Assembly (NCBI GenBank): GCA_020152595.1
Contig: JAIGNY010003010.1
Location: forward strand, 310,001-374,000
Length of the DNA stretch: 64,000 nucleotides
Direction: 5' to 3'
From: Chiridota heheva
Taxonomy: Eukaryota; Echinodermata; Holothuroidea; Apodida; Chiridotidae
Shown: positions 23,870 to 36,162 of the stretch, piece by piece
How positions within the stretch are numbered: the first letter of the stretch is position 1
How the letters are laid out: each line of letters begins with the position of its first letter
The notes under the pieces: model-generated
Database searches by the model: none
Seen by the model: the letters and a program-made list of their open reading frames with translations, nothing else
What the model was told of the DNA's origin: nothing
Translations under genes and position numbers: made by a program

Positions 23870-24735
23870 ATAAACTTGAAATAATTGGTCAAATTGAGGG
23901 AACATTTGGTAAAATATTTTGAAATTTTGGTAAAATATGTCAACAAATTTTACAAAAACTTCTTCAAAATCGCCTAAAAATGACGGACATTTCCCGAAAA
24001 TTGAAGAAAATGGACAAAATGAAGAAAATTTCCTTAAAATTGAAGAAAATTTCCTGAAAATGAAAGTAAAATTGAAAAAAAAATATGTAAAACTATTTTA
24101 AAATATGGTAAAATTTGTCAACAAATTTCTCGAAAAATGACAAAATGTCCTCAAATTTGCCTAAAAGTTTAGGAAATTGGCCTAAAATTGTCAAATGATT
24201 TACCGAAATTTTAAAGAAAGTTCCCTAAAACAAAAGAAATTTCCCGAATGCAAATAATTATTCACCAAAAATTTAAGGACTGAAGGACAGTGCCCGAAAT
24301 CGAAGAAAACTTGCAGAAAATGGAGGTAAAGTTGAAGAAAAAAAAGCTGGTAATATTGTTTAAGATTTTGTCAAATTTGTCAACATATTTCTAGAAAATT
24401 GACCAAATTTTCTCAAAATTAAAGAAAATTGCCTACAAATAAGAAGATTTTCCTAAAATGGTCAAACCATTCGTCGAAATTTAAAGAAAAGTGCCCGAAA
24501 ATGAATGAAAATTGCTAAAGATTGAGCAAAGGTTCTTCAAGATTGTCAAACAATTCACCGAAATTGTAAAGAAAGTACTCGAAAATGAACAAGGCTTCCC
24601 GATTAGCAGTAACGTCAGTGATGGAACTTAATATACCAGTGCAATTTTTCCACTTGTGACCTGGAAATTTAGGGTTTCTTCCAACCCCCTCCGTCCTTCC
24701 CCCCACCCACTGAGAGGTGACCTTCCTGCACATCT
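23870..24735 (+). repeat. Degenerate GAAAATTTCC repeat with conserved end
   Basis: Same family as 18180-18620. An AAGAAAATTTCC/TTGTCAAA-rich core is followed by CCCGATTAGCAGTAACGTCA, AATATACCAGTGCAATTTTT, then CCCACTGAGAGGTGACCTTCC at about 24715. It is the longest copy in the window. Confidence 0.6.
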
Positions 24736-26435
<1,700 letters not shown>

Positions 26436-26959
26436 GACATGATTGACTCAACATCGATGCTCCATGTTGGAGTAAGTGGGTAGTTCATATAATTGACATG
26501 TGCATAACATGATAAGAAATAAAACATGTACAAATTTAATACAAAGTTCAAATATGTGTATTTCTTGAGACTTTCCAGAGCAATGTTGCCATATGGTTGC
26601 AACTCGTATCTTGTAAACAAGAGGACGCACAATTTTTTTTCTCTCGAAATGTGCTCAGTTGACCCAAAACAACTTAGCAAGGAAATAATTGTTGCATTAC
26701 TCTTTCTTGGTGTGGTCCAAAGAGGGTTAATGGTAACAATAATATTTCTTGAATATTGAACATCCTACCTCAATAAGACTGAAATGGGTTCTGCTCACTG
26801 AATTCCCTCCCCACCCCACCCCTAAATCCCTCCTATGTTCAGTTTGATTAGATCAGCCTTTCAAGTAACAGTCTTTGCACCAAGAGGCAGACAAAGTGAC
26901 TCAGGTGCTTGTCCTTATAAAACTCAAGGTGCACTGCTACCTCCAATGTAAATAAACAA

Positions 26960-26986
26960 ATGGCTCAGTCTGGCGAATTAAGAGCG
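26960..26986 (+). CDS. Candidate first coding exon (MAQSGELRA)
   Basis: ATG at 26960 follows AATAAACAA and opens nine codons ending at a strong donor, GCG|GTATGT. TATAAAA lies about 45 bases upstream, inside CCTTATAAAACTCAAGG. It ends in phase 0, which would suit the weak exon at 36163. If real, the E2F-like pieces at 31.7-34.4 kb would lie inside its first intron on the other strand. No homology supports it. Confidence 0.22.
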
Positions 26987-27132
26987 GTATGTTCAACTAC
27001 CCATTTTTATGTGTGATTACTTGTAATGAAGCTGAATATTGATATGGATCAGAACCTGGAAATATTGTACATCTAATAGCATGAGAATCCAAGAAAAACC
27101 TTGGTAAACCAACCAAAGGCAAGTAATTTGTT

Positions 27133-27508
27133 ATTTTCGAGGTGGGAGAGACGTAACCGTATACGGGCTCAGTACGGTTTTGCTAACTTGAAGTTGGAGG
27201 CCCAGGAAACTTTATTATTACAGTCAATGGGATATTTTTTATGAATACTTGTGTCGCCTCAGCCAGTCAGCGAAAATTAATGGTACTCATATATGTTGGA
27301 AACTATTATCTAATACACAACATTTGTAAAGAAAAATAAATTTTGTCAAGTATTTGTTAAAAAATGACAAAAAGTAGGTTTTGCTCCCATTGACTGCAAT
27401 AATAACTGACTGTTTGTGATCCCCTTTGACTGAAGTTTAAGATGGTCAAGAAAGCATTGTAACGTCGCCGTGCACCACAACATTCCCGGATGTCCGACCT
27501 CCAGAATT
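27133..27508 (+). mobile_element. Family-B MITE
   Basis: About 375 bp, from ATTTTCGAGGTGGGAGAGAC to GATGTCCGACCTCCAGAATT, i.e. short inverted ends near ATTCTNGAGGTCGGA. The interior has ACGGGCTCAGTACGGTTTTG and CCAGTCAGCGAAAATTAATG, shared with copies at 60491 (same orientation) and 40174 (inverted). No coding capacity. Confidence 0.8.
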
Positions 27509-28019
27509 CTTCGCGCAACTGATATTGCATTTTGTATGCTGAAAGTGCGCAGACAATAATTTCATGTTTGCTTTGTACAGTGCATAGCATAGACCTAACA
27601 TTAGGCTAGTACGTTTTCACTATCTGGACTCTGGAACCTGGGTCACTTATCAATACATTTAATGGAAAGGTGTGGCATGATGATGATGATGATTGTTTAG
27701 GCACAGGGATAACACACGAAAGTCACATGACTTATTTCCAAATTCCAGTGTGGTCCCAATAATGAATTTTTGCCAGGATGGAAAGTTGATGAACAATGGG
27801 ACCACACCCTGCTCTTTGTTCAGAGAACCAGGCAGGAAGTTACACTCCTACCTTCGGGATCGGCTGCTTTACATCCCCTCTGAAGGACTGTGAGTGCCAC
27901 CCAACCAAGGTGTAATTCAGAAGACAGATCTCTGCACTAGAAGAAGACATCTCGGTCAAGAAGATGGATGAGTAGTCAGGAAGCCTGCCACTGAGGGTGT
28001 TGTGCCAAAAGTGTATTTA
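27509..28019. other. Spacer, no gene confirmed
   Basis: A 66-codon plus ORF (27693-27893) has reasonable composition (GTTPCSLFREPGRKLHSYLR) and a stop, but no recognised family or clear acceptor. A (GAT)n run lies near 27680. Confidence 0.3.
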
Positions 28020-28760
28020 GGATATTTCTTAATTTGACCCATGGGCCTAGGTCAAGGTCATCCACTAACAGATGTGAGCTTGTGCCAAAACTTTATTTGA
28101 GACATTTTTAACATAAGAATTTTTGGCCCTTAGACCCCTCCAATCCGACAACCCTGATTTTTCTCAAAATCAGGGGTAATCAACACCATTCAACCCGAGA
28201 GACTCTTCACAATTCATTGACTAGCATCCAGCTATTGTTACACCATACACAACACAGGGGTAATGTATACCTTCTTAACTGACAACATCTTCATAGTCTA
28301 TTCACAGTTCACTTGTTAGCAACCTTGCTACTTTACACTGTACACAATAGGTCATTCATCTTGGGCTGAAGACACATTACTGCTGTTCAGTGATGCGAAT
28401 CAGATTAGTCTTGGCAGAGCCTAAATAAAAAATATACATTATATGCTTGGGAGAACTTTATGTAAAACTCATGAATGATTGATGGCCATTCCTCGTAAGG
28501 AAGGTTATTTCATCATGATTTACTTCATGGCCCTGGGTCAAGGTCATCCACTTACAGATGTGAGCTTATTGTGCCAAACTGTATTTGAGACATTTTTTAA
28601 TTTGGCCTATGGCCCTAGGTCATGGCCCTATAAAGAGAAGGTGAACATACTATTGTGCTCGAGCTTCAGAGATGTTATCAAATCAGTGTCCATTGTGCTA
28701 AAACTATCTTTTCAAGACAATTTGTAATGTAGGTCAAGGCCATTTATTAGTGAACCCATT
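28020..28760 (+). repeat. Dispersed GGTCAAGGTCAT-type repeat, two copies
   Basis: GGGCCTAGGTCAAGGTCATC, CAGATGTGAGCTTGTGCC and ATTTGAGACATTTTTAA at 28035-28110 recur at 28530-28620. A third GTAGGTCAAGGCCATTTATT at 28730 directly abuts the 24-bp array, so the array seems to have grown from the edge of this repeat. Similar GGTCAAGGTCA repeats are common in marine invertebrates (general knowledge). Confidence 0.55.
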
Positions 28761-28764
28761 CATG

Positions 28765-31380
28765 ATATTCACCAGGTGAATATACCAAGCATTCACCAGA
28801 TGAATATACCAAGTATTCACTAGGTGAACATACCAAGCATTCTGCAGGTGAATATACCAAGTATTCACCAGGTGAATATACCAAGCATTCTGCAGGTGAA
28901 TATACCAAGTATTCACCAGGTGAATAAACAGTACCAAGTATTCACCAGGTAAATATACAGTACCAAGTATTCACTAGGTGACTATACCAAGTATTCACCA
29001 AGTTAATATATACCAAGTATTCACCAGGTGAACATACCAAGCATTCTGCAGGTGAATATACCAAGTATTCACCAGGTGAATAAACAGTATCAAGTATTTA
29101 CCAGGTGAATAAACCAAGCATTCTGCAGGTGAATATACCAAGTATTCTAATATACCAAGTATTCACCAGGTGAATATACCAAGTATTCACCAGGTGAATA
29201 TACCAAGCATTCTGCAGGTGAATATACCAAGTATTTACCAGGTGAATATACCAAGCATTCTGCAGGTGAATATACCAAGTATTCACCAGGTAAATATACC
29301 AAGTATTCACCAGGTGAATATACCAAGTATTTACCAGGTGAACACACCAAGTATTCACCAGGTGAATATACCAAGTATTCAGCAGGTGAACATACCAAGT
29401 ATTCACCAGGTGAACATACCAAGTATTTACCAGGTGAATATACCAAGTATTCTTTAGGTGAATATACCAAGCATTCTGCAGGTGAATATACCAAGTATTC
29501 AGCAGGTGAACATACCAAGTATTCACCAGGTGAATATACCAAGTATTCAGCAGGTGAACATACCAAGTATTCACCAGGTGAATATACCAAGCATTCAGCA
29601 GGTGAACATACCAAGTATTCAGCAGGTGAACATACCAAGTATTCACCAGGTGAATATACCAAGTATTCACCAGGTAAATATACCAAGTATTCAGCAGGTG
29701 AACGTACCAAGTATTCACCAGGTGAACATACCAAGCATTCACCAGGTGAACATACCAAGTATTCAGCAGGTGAATATACCAAGTATTTACCAGGTGAATA
29801 TACCAAGCATTCTGCAGGTGAATATACCAAGTATTCACCAGTTAAATATACCAAGTATTCACCAGGTGAATATATCAAGTATTTACCAGGTGAACATACC
29901 AAGTATTCATTAGGTGAACATACCAAGTATTCACCAGGTAAATATACCAAGTATTCACCAGGTAAACATACCAAGCATTCAGCAGGTGAATATACCAAGT
30001 ATTCACCAGGTGAATATACCAAGTATTCACCAGGTGAATATACCAAGTATTCAGCAGGTGAACATACCAAGTATTCACCAGGTGAATATACCAAGTATTC
30101 AGCAGGTGAACATACCAAGTATTCACCAGGTGAACATACCAAGCATTCAGCAGGTGAACATACCAAGTATTCAGCAGGTGAACATACCAAGTATTCACCA
30201 GGTGAACATACCAAGCATTCACCAGGTGAACATACCAAGTATTCAGCAGGTGAACATACCAAGTATTCACCAGGTGAATATACCAAGCATTCACCAGGTG
30301 AACATACCAAGTTTTCAGCAGGTGAACATACCAAGTATTCACCAGGTGAATATACCAAGTATTCAGCAGGTGAACATACCAAGTATTCACCAGGTGAACA
30401 TACCAAGCATTCACCAGGTGAACATACCAAGTATTCAGCAGGTGAACATACCAAGTATTCACCAGGTGAACATACCAAGTATTCACCAGGTGAATATACC
30501 AAGCATTCTGCAGGTGAACATACCAAGTATTCACCAGGTGAACATACCAAGTATTCAGCAGGTGAACATACCAAGTATTCAGCAGGTGAACATACCAAGC
30601 ATTCACCAGGTGAACATACCAAGTATTTACCAGGTGAATATACCAAGTATTCACCAGGTGAACATACCAAGTATTCACCAGGTGAATATACCAAGTATTC
30701 ACCGGTGAACATACCAAGCATTCACCAGGTGAACATACCAAGTATTTAGCAGGTGAACATACCAAGTATTCACCAGGTGAACATACCAAGTATTCTTTAG
30801 GTGAATATACTAAGTATTCACCGGTGAACATACCAAGTATTCACCAGGTGAATATACCAAGTATTCAGCAGGTGAACATACCAAGTATTCACCAGGTGAA
30901 CATACCAAGCATTCACCAGGTGAACATACCAAGTATTCAGCAGGTGAACATACCAAGTATTCACCAGGTGAACATACCAAGTATTCACCAGGTGAATATA
31001 CCAAGCATTCTGCAGGTGAACATACCAAGTATTCACCAGGTGAACATACCAAGTATTCAGCAGGTGAACATACCAAGTATTCACCAGGTGAACATACCAA
31101 GCATTCACCAGGTGAACATACCAAGTATTTACCAGGTGAATATACCAAGTATTCACCAGGTGAACATACCAAGTATTCACCAGGTGAATATACCAAGTAT
31201 TCACCGGTGAACATACCAAGCATTCACCAGGTGAACATACCAAGTATTTAGCAGGTGAACATACCAAGTATTCACCAGGTGAACATACCAAGTATTCTTT
31301 AGGTGAATATACTAAGTATTCACCGGTGAACATACCAAGTATTCACCAGGTGAATATACCAAGTATTTACCAGGTGAAGA
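28765..31380 (+). repeat. 24-bp minisatellite, ~105 units
   Basis: The unit is close to ATTCACCAGGTGAACATACC plus AAGT. Each holds the palindrome TTCACC-A-GGTGAA. Variants (CAGCAGGTG, CTGCAGGTG, TTACCAGGTG; GCATT/GTATT; AATATA/AACATA) are interspersed. Being a multiple of three, the repeat leaves several frames open and yields a 524-codon ORF with no coding meaning. The right end contains a higher-order duplication of ~502 bp. The left 350 bp is more irregular. Confidence 0.97.
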
Positions 31381-31698
31381 TACCAAGAAAAACTCCTGTC
31401 TCAATCATCAAAGAGTCATGAGGCTGTGGTTAAGCTTAGCAATGCCTAGACAGGCAGACATGACAACAATAATTTCTCAGCCCTGGTCCACCGAGGAGTA
31501 CATAGCAGTGACACTGCACACTGAAGTCGTTAAGCATTATTTAGTCAAGCATGCTTATGTTATAAGATAGAAGATAATAACTGATTACAAGAAACTTATT
31601 CTACAACAGACAACAATAAACTATTAATTACGTCAAAGAGATACCAATGAAACATGTTGAGAGAAATGATTTGATTGATACCTACCATATAATCCTAC
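31381..31698. other. Spacer between array and E2F-like exon
   Basis: No feature was recognised. On the minus strand this would be intron following the donor at 31698. No downstream exon (transactivation or pocket-protein-binding region) was found. Confidence 0.4.
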
Positions 31699-31838
31699 TG
31701 GAAGTGTGTTCTGGTTATCTTGGGCAGTACTGGTATTACAACAGGGGGGCTGCTGGCATCGTCTTTGTTCACTAATATCACATAAATTGGTCCGTTATGA
31801 CTCTTTAGATAAATTTGGTATCTCCTTCTGTCATGGCC
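31699..31838 (-). CDS. E2F4/5-like exon: marked-box region
   Basis: On the minus strand, an acceptor (CATGCTCACAG) is followed by 46 codons plus two bases and a GTAGGA donor. The peptide contains [20 protein letters not shown] then [14 protein letters not shown]. This matches the conserved (K/R)YQI-LKS-(S)GPI-V-L-N-K...SSPPV--PVP segment of E2F4/E2F5, which lies C-terminal to the coiled coil in the marked box and bends DNA and contacts DP partners and cofactors. The exon itself is intact and starts in phase 0, matching the donor at 32451. Its family is clear; whether the gene works is doubtful (see the interrupted exon upstream). Confidence 0.85.
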
Positions 31839-32072
31839 CTGTGAGCATGACAATGTAATAGGAGGGAAATTATGAACTCGTATTGCATTTTGACAAAGCA
31901 CACAAATACTTATAATTGATTTTCCACGGCATGCTTTTTAATTTAAGGAATAGTGCACACTTGTTGGCCACCAAAAGAATGACTTTTTTTCGAATAATCC
32001 AAAGCTCTACAGGGAAAGTAGTAGCAAACTAGAATAATAGCACTCTGTTGGAAAATGCTGACAAAATCTTTA

Positions 32073-32215
32073 CAGATCTCACCCTAAAGAATCCCTCCTA
32101 CCCATTCTGCCCATCTCCTGTTCCAAAATGCCTCAAATCTTAATCATTTCCTTAAGCAATAACAAAACCACACACCAAATTTATTCAAAATTCAAACAGA
32201 CAAACACAAGTGAAA
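32073..32215. repeat. Dispersed repeat (CAGATCTCACCCTAAA type), copy 1
   Basis: Contains CTCCTGTTCCAAAATGCCTC and AACAAAACCACACACCAAAT then CAAACAGACAAACACAAG. It shares order and sequence with copies at 40930 and 58040. The tail found in the other copies (CGTCCAACTTCATTGGCGGA) is missing here. Confidence 0.65.
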
Positions 32216-32451
32216 ATAGACAGCTGTCATATTTGTTCATATGCCAGCAGTATCTCTTTAATTACTACTCGATGGTGAGGACATTGAAATTATTTTCAAT
32301 ATTTTTCATTCCTTTAGCTCGTGTTACTTGTTTGGAATGTTAGGCTAGGATTAAGTCCAGAGCTTTCCTACATACCTCTGACTTCTTCTGACCAGCAAAA
32401 CTAAGAAGAAAAAAAAAGCATTTGAAATTGAACAACAATTATGCCACTTAC

Positions 32452-32811
32452 CACTTCCATTAGTTGTTCTGCTCATTAAAGTTTCAAACAGTCAGATCTG
32501 ACCTTATAAATAACCAGGTCGGGTTAGATTTTTCCTCTTTATTTTCTTTATTCTGAAAACCTTAGTTATTGTGGAAGTTAGTGCTGAATATCATATTAGC
32601 AATGGATGAAGTCCTTATTGTGTGGTTATTTTAATTAAGATAAAGTGGTCTCACTATTTGCTACAGTAAGTTTGTGGTTATGATTTGCTGGACACATTTT
32701 TAAGGAGAAAGACAAGTCGTGTCTGGGATGGGTACCTCTAACTGGGCTCCTGAGGGAGCTTGAATGGCTTGAAAATTCTTATCGTTTTCATTGGTGTTAT
32801 TGTTATATCCT
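32452..32811 (-). pseudogene. E2F4/5-like exon split by a family-C MITE
   Basis: Reading the minus strand, the exon begins near 32811 (acceptor AACAAACAG) and encodes ENDKNFQAIQAPSGAQLEVP then IP. This matches the E2F4/5 motif AI-APSG--LEVPIPE at the start of the marked box. The reading frame then runs into the MITE ending near 32721 and meets TAA at 32700-32702. On the far side, GAAGTG is followed by a perfect GTAAGT donor at 32451 in phase 0, which fits the next exon. Without the insert, the codons would read P-E-V before the splice, matching the family's VPIPE. The exon is therefore interrupted in this haplotype or pseudogene. Confidence 0.72.
32458..32721 (-). mobile_element. Family-C MITE inside the E2F-like exon
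   Basis: 264 bp, starting CACGACTTGTCTTTCTCC and ending AACAACTAATG on the minus strand. It is nearly colinear with the elements at 45807 and 48906. Ends pair imperfectly (CATnnnTTGT; CTCCTTAAA near both ends). Inside lies a hairpin of CCCGACCTG and CAGGTCGGGT, partly mutated in this copy. GA flanks both ends, a possible 2-bp target duplication. Confidence 0.78.
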
Positions 32812-32821
32812 CTGTTTGTTG

Positions 32822-34363
32822 AAAGAAGTCTAATGTGATTAACATGAATTGTCCTTTTTATAGTAATTTTGGATGAAACTTTACAGATCAACCTTTAATT
32901 TGTTGTACAACAGTGCCCATATACCTATTTTGCAAAATCTTAATTCAATGTTGTGAGGTTGTGATGCAGTAAAGTAGGATTAAAATTTGAAGGGGAAAGG
33001 GTCTTATGTTGGGGCAAGAGACCCATGTTGGGGGCAAGAGACCCATTGTGGGGGCCAAGCAGTCCAGATAGGAAAAATCCTTTTCTTTGAAGCAATTTGG
33101 ATCCCAGAAGAGGGTCATATTTTGGGGGTATGGCATTACCTCTGGTCCCCTCTCTCAATATAAAAGTACCAGAACCCCCCTCAATCCACAACCCCTGTAT
33201 TTCCTTGGAAACAGTTAAAATTGTATTTCTCTGAAGGATTTTCCTGTATTTGGACAAATTTGTTGACATTTCATATGCGGTACCAACTGTCACTGAAGTA
33301 TACCAAGTTTTGCAACGTCAACATGATTACTGATGCTCTGAACCATTTTTGAGTACCTTTTCACAGAGAATTCTTAATGGAATAAACAGAAGTAAGTTTC
33401 TACAAGACATTCAAAGTAACCTGAATAAATATAAGTATTTTTAAAGCTTCCAAAGACTGAAATTCTGTCATAAACTGAAAATTTCAAGCCTGTGCATAAT
33501 AAATGAGGTAAACTAGCTAATTTGCTTATCATTTGCATAACATTTTTATTGAAATAATGGTATTAACATTTCCTTTTTATATTATACTAGACTAGTTGTG
33601 TGCATCATAGAAAGGAATAATACCTGTTTACAGAAAAGTATAGTGCCAAATCCTATCAGATAGATCATTGGCAAAATCAGAGGTCAATGTTTAGGGCAAA
33701 ATATTTAGAATTGACATATGAATGTTTTTCCTGCTCCAAAAAATCAAGAGCACTATCAAATAAAAGGTCCTTCTTTCAACAATTCATGAATTCTATCAAT
33801 ATTTTTTTTTTTTAATTAGCCACAACAGAGCAGAATATCAAAAAGATAGTAGTTTTAGGAGATCTAATAATCTAAATTAATGACCTCATTTGCATAAATG
33901 TGCATATTTGATGAGAGAATTATGCAAACCAACGTAAAGTCTTAGCTTTCATTTAACATAAACTTATTACAGTAGAGAATTAAAATAAATTCGTGAAGAA
34001 GCCCCCTTTCCAAAAGTTCCCTAAAATAACACTTGTAATCTCAAATGCTCTGGTAGAGTAGGGGTTAATATAATGACAACAGTTTACACATTTACAAGGC
34101 AATCAAAATGTGGTTTCACAAACAAAAGTAACGTCATGGAAAATGCCAATTCCAAGAATTTGTCTAAAAAGTATCAAGTTTAGAATTACAACTGAAAAGT
34201 TTCTAAACTGAGAAATGCAAAATTAAAACTATGACACAACAGTCCAATGTGTGCTGGTATAAAGGATATCTACTATTAAACTGGTCATCCTGCATATTTC
34301 TTATGCTTTGCTGATCTCAGCCATGTTGACGGTCTAACTCTGCTTCAATTAATTATAAATTAC
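32822..34363. other. Expected E2F exon not found
   Basis: The phases of the flanking E2F-like exons (out phase 1, in phase 2) call for at least one exon here, carrying the end of the coiled coil and the YVTHEDI-like region. I searched the minus strand by eye for reverse-translated forms of that motif and saw none. The stretch has a GGGGGCAAGAGACCC triplication at 33010-33060 and AT-rich intron-like DNA. A reversed single copy of the 44869 repeat core lies near 34050. Confidence 0.4.
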
Positions 34364-34431
34364 CAATTTCATCTTTAAGAACTTCTACTCGCTCTGATGG
34401 TTCTTTTGTGTTTGCACCTGGACCTCCACCT
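34364..34431 (-). CDS. E2F4/5-like exon: start of coiled coil
   Basis: On the minus strand, acceptor TTTTTCCATTCAG is followed by one base, 22 codons (GGGPGANTKEPSERVEVLKD plus EI), one base and a GTAATT donor. The peptide matches the G-GPG-NT-E----L--L--EI segment that joins the E2F DNA-binding domain to the coiled coil used for DP dimerisation. No stop or frameshift is present. Upstream exons for the DNA-binding domain (RRIYDITNVLEG) were not seen in the rest of the window. Confidence 0.8.
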
Positions 34432-35160
34432 CTGAATGGAAAAAGAAGTACAGGGAAATTAACATAAAATACCAAATCTTGAAGAAACACCACATTTTTA
34501 TGCCAAATCTTTTCAAAATTGAATATCATACAATTCCATCCTTTCTACTTGCTTTGACAGTGAAGCATAAGTTAACCTCATCAAGTTAGAAACTTGCTTG
34601 GAATTTGGCCCTTGTTTATCTGGGAATCTTAATTATTTGAAAGGGAAACAATTTTAATTAAAAAGAACACCATTGAAGAAACTACGTGTATATCTTATTC
34701 CTACAAGGAGGTAGCTACATTCAAAGCTGTGAAGGAATTATTTACAAATGGTTGAATACAGGTACTGTAACATCACACCAACACTATACGGTACCCAAAA
34801 TCTGTGTGTATTCTCTTCAACGATATTGTCATTTTCAAATAATAGCTATAGGGTACTATGAACAACTATTCCCCTCTTTTATTAGAATTCCCCCTTGCAT
34901 AAATTATGAAGGGGGGCGGAGGATTTGCCATTGATTTAGCACATGACATGTAAACCTCAGCATTATAGTTGATCAAATCAATAATTCTCCCTCAAATTTT
35001 GATTTCTAGTGTAAACAGTGTTGGGTGTATGAACAGAACATGTTCATATAAACTATACATGTTGTATCTTATCTCAATAAATTAAAGACAAAATCCAATT
35101 ATGTAATGAGTTTGTTTGTTAGATGTCAGCGTATATCGTTCTGTATATCTGTGGAAAAAT
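34432..35160. other. Intron-like spacer, no gene seen
   Basis: AT-rich. Includes AATATATCTTATTCCTACAAG-like sequence near 34690, related to the fold-back element at 42133. No E2F DNA-binding exon was recognised. Confidence 0.35.
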
Positions 35161-35164
35161 CACT

Positions 35165-35238
35165 GGTTGACGTTGGATTTGAACCTGGGACCACCAGCAT
35201 GTCAGTCATACGCCCAGCCGACTGAGCTACCAGCCTCC
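35165..35238 (-). mobile_element. tRNA-like sequence, probable SINE head
   Basis: Minus strand: GGAGGCTGGTAGCTCAGTCGG has a tRNA A box (TAGCTCAGTCGG), and GGTTCAAATCC near the end is a good B box. A 5-bp anticodon-like stem (GTATG/CATGC) is present but encloses only five bases, and the acceptor arms do not pair. It is thus a pseudo-tRNA, most likely the 5' head of a tRNA-derived SINE whose body runs toward lower coordinates and ends near AACAAACAAACTC. Confidence 0.6.
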
Positions 35239-35239
35239 C

Positions 35240-36160
35240 ATTGATAGTCCTGTCCTGTTAGTATCATGTTAAGATTAGGTTTAATACTAGAAAACCTATG
35301 AAAGACAAGTTTAATAGTTCTCTACTTTTTCTTACCCCCAACCCCACCGCCTTCTCAGTGGTATTAATTCTCATACAATTACTATTATGCTGTGCTTACA
35401 TTTTTTAAATGCTCAATCGAGGAATGGCCCCTAACCCTTTTAAGTATTGGACTAAGGTAGGATAAGCAAGGTAGGATAAATTTTATCAAAATTTGTATTA
35501 ATTTAAACATTTGGAGGATGTTGTTATCACCCGCATCCGCTTGGTCATACCTTTCTCACCCACTCATAAAAAAAAAATGACTATATTGTTTAGACTTTTT
35601 GCGATTAAGTTTACTATTCAGGCTTTCTGATGATACTGGAAACTTCACAAAAAATGTAATTATGTTTAAGTTGTAAAGAATTTATTTTCTTTGCAGAGCG
35701 AATATTGATTTAGTGGGTGTAAATAAGTCTTCATGGAATGGGGATTTCTTGGTTGACGCCAGTGATTTCATTGTATCTCTAGGGCCTTTAATTGTTTTTA
35801 GTTTTGGGGCGAGGGGTAAAATGGAAGTATGGTGTATATGTTTTCAAACAAATGTTTAGGATATATTGTCATTTTTTGGCCCCTGTTCATGTTCATTTTG
35901 CCATGGTGGTTTCATTTCTCCTAAGGTGGAGTGTTACTCCCGAATGGCTAACATGATGAAATGATTATGAATGACTTACTGTATCAAAGAAGAAGTTTGG
36001 GTTATGGTGGTATCAGTTTTACAGTTGGTGGTTTATGTAGTGTCTTCAGCCAAAGGGTTGATATGTTAACCCCTTTATCATCATCATCATTTGCATCATC
36101 ATCATTCTTTGCTCATCTTTTTCAGCCTTGAATCACAATTTTTGTTTTGTATTCTCTTCC
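35240..36160. other. Spacer, no gene seen
   Basis: No exons were recognised. A (CAT)n run lies at 36078-36105. Confidence 0.35.
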
Positions 36161-36162
36161 AG

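Noticed and set aside
29147-30721. 524-codon minus-strand ORF and related long ORFs in all frames
   Set aside because: They arise because the 24-bp unit is a multiple of three with no stop in most frames. The reading is a pure eight-residue periodicity present on both strands.
28765-31380. Possible CRISPR array (regular 24-bp repeats)
   Set aside because: No unique spacers lie between the repeats, the setting is eukaryotic and no cas-like genes are present. The same holds for the 29-bp repeats at 44869.
32940-33293. 117-codon minus ORF
   Set aside because: It overlaps a GGGGGCAAGAGACCC short repeat, has no splice support and no E2F-like residues, although it lies where an E2F exon is expected.
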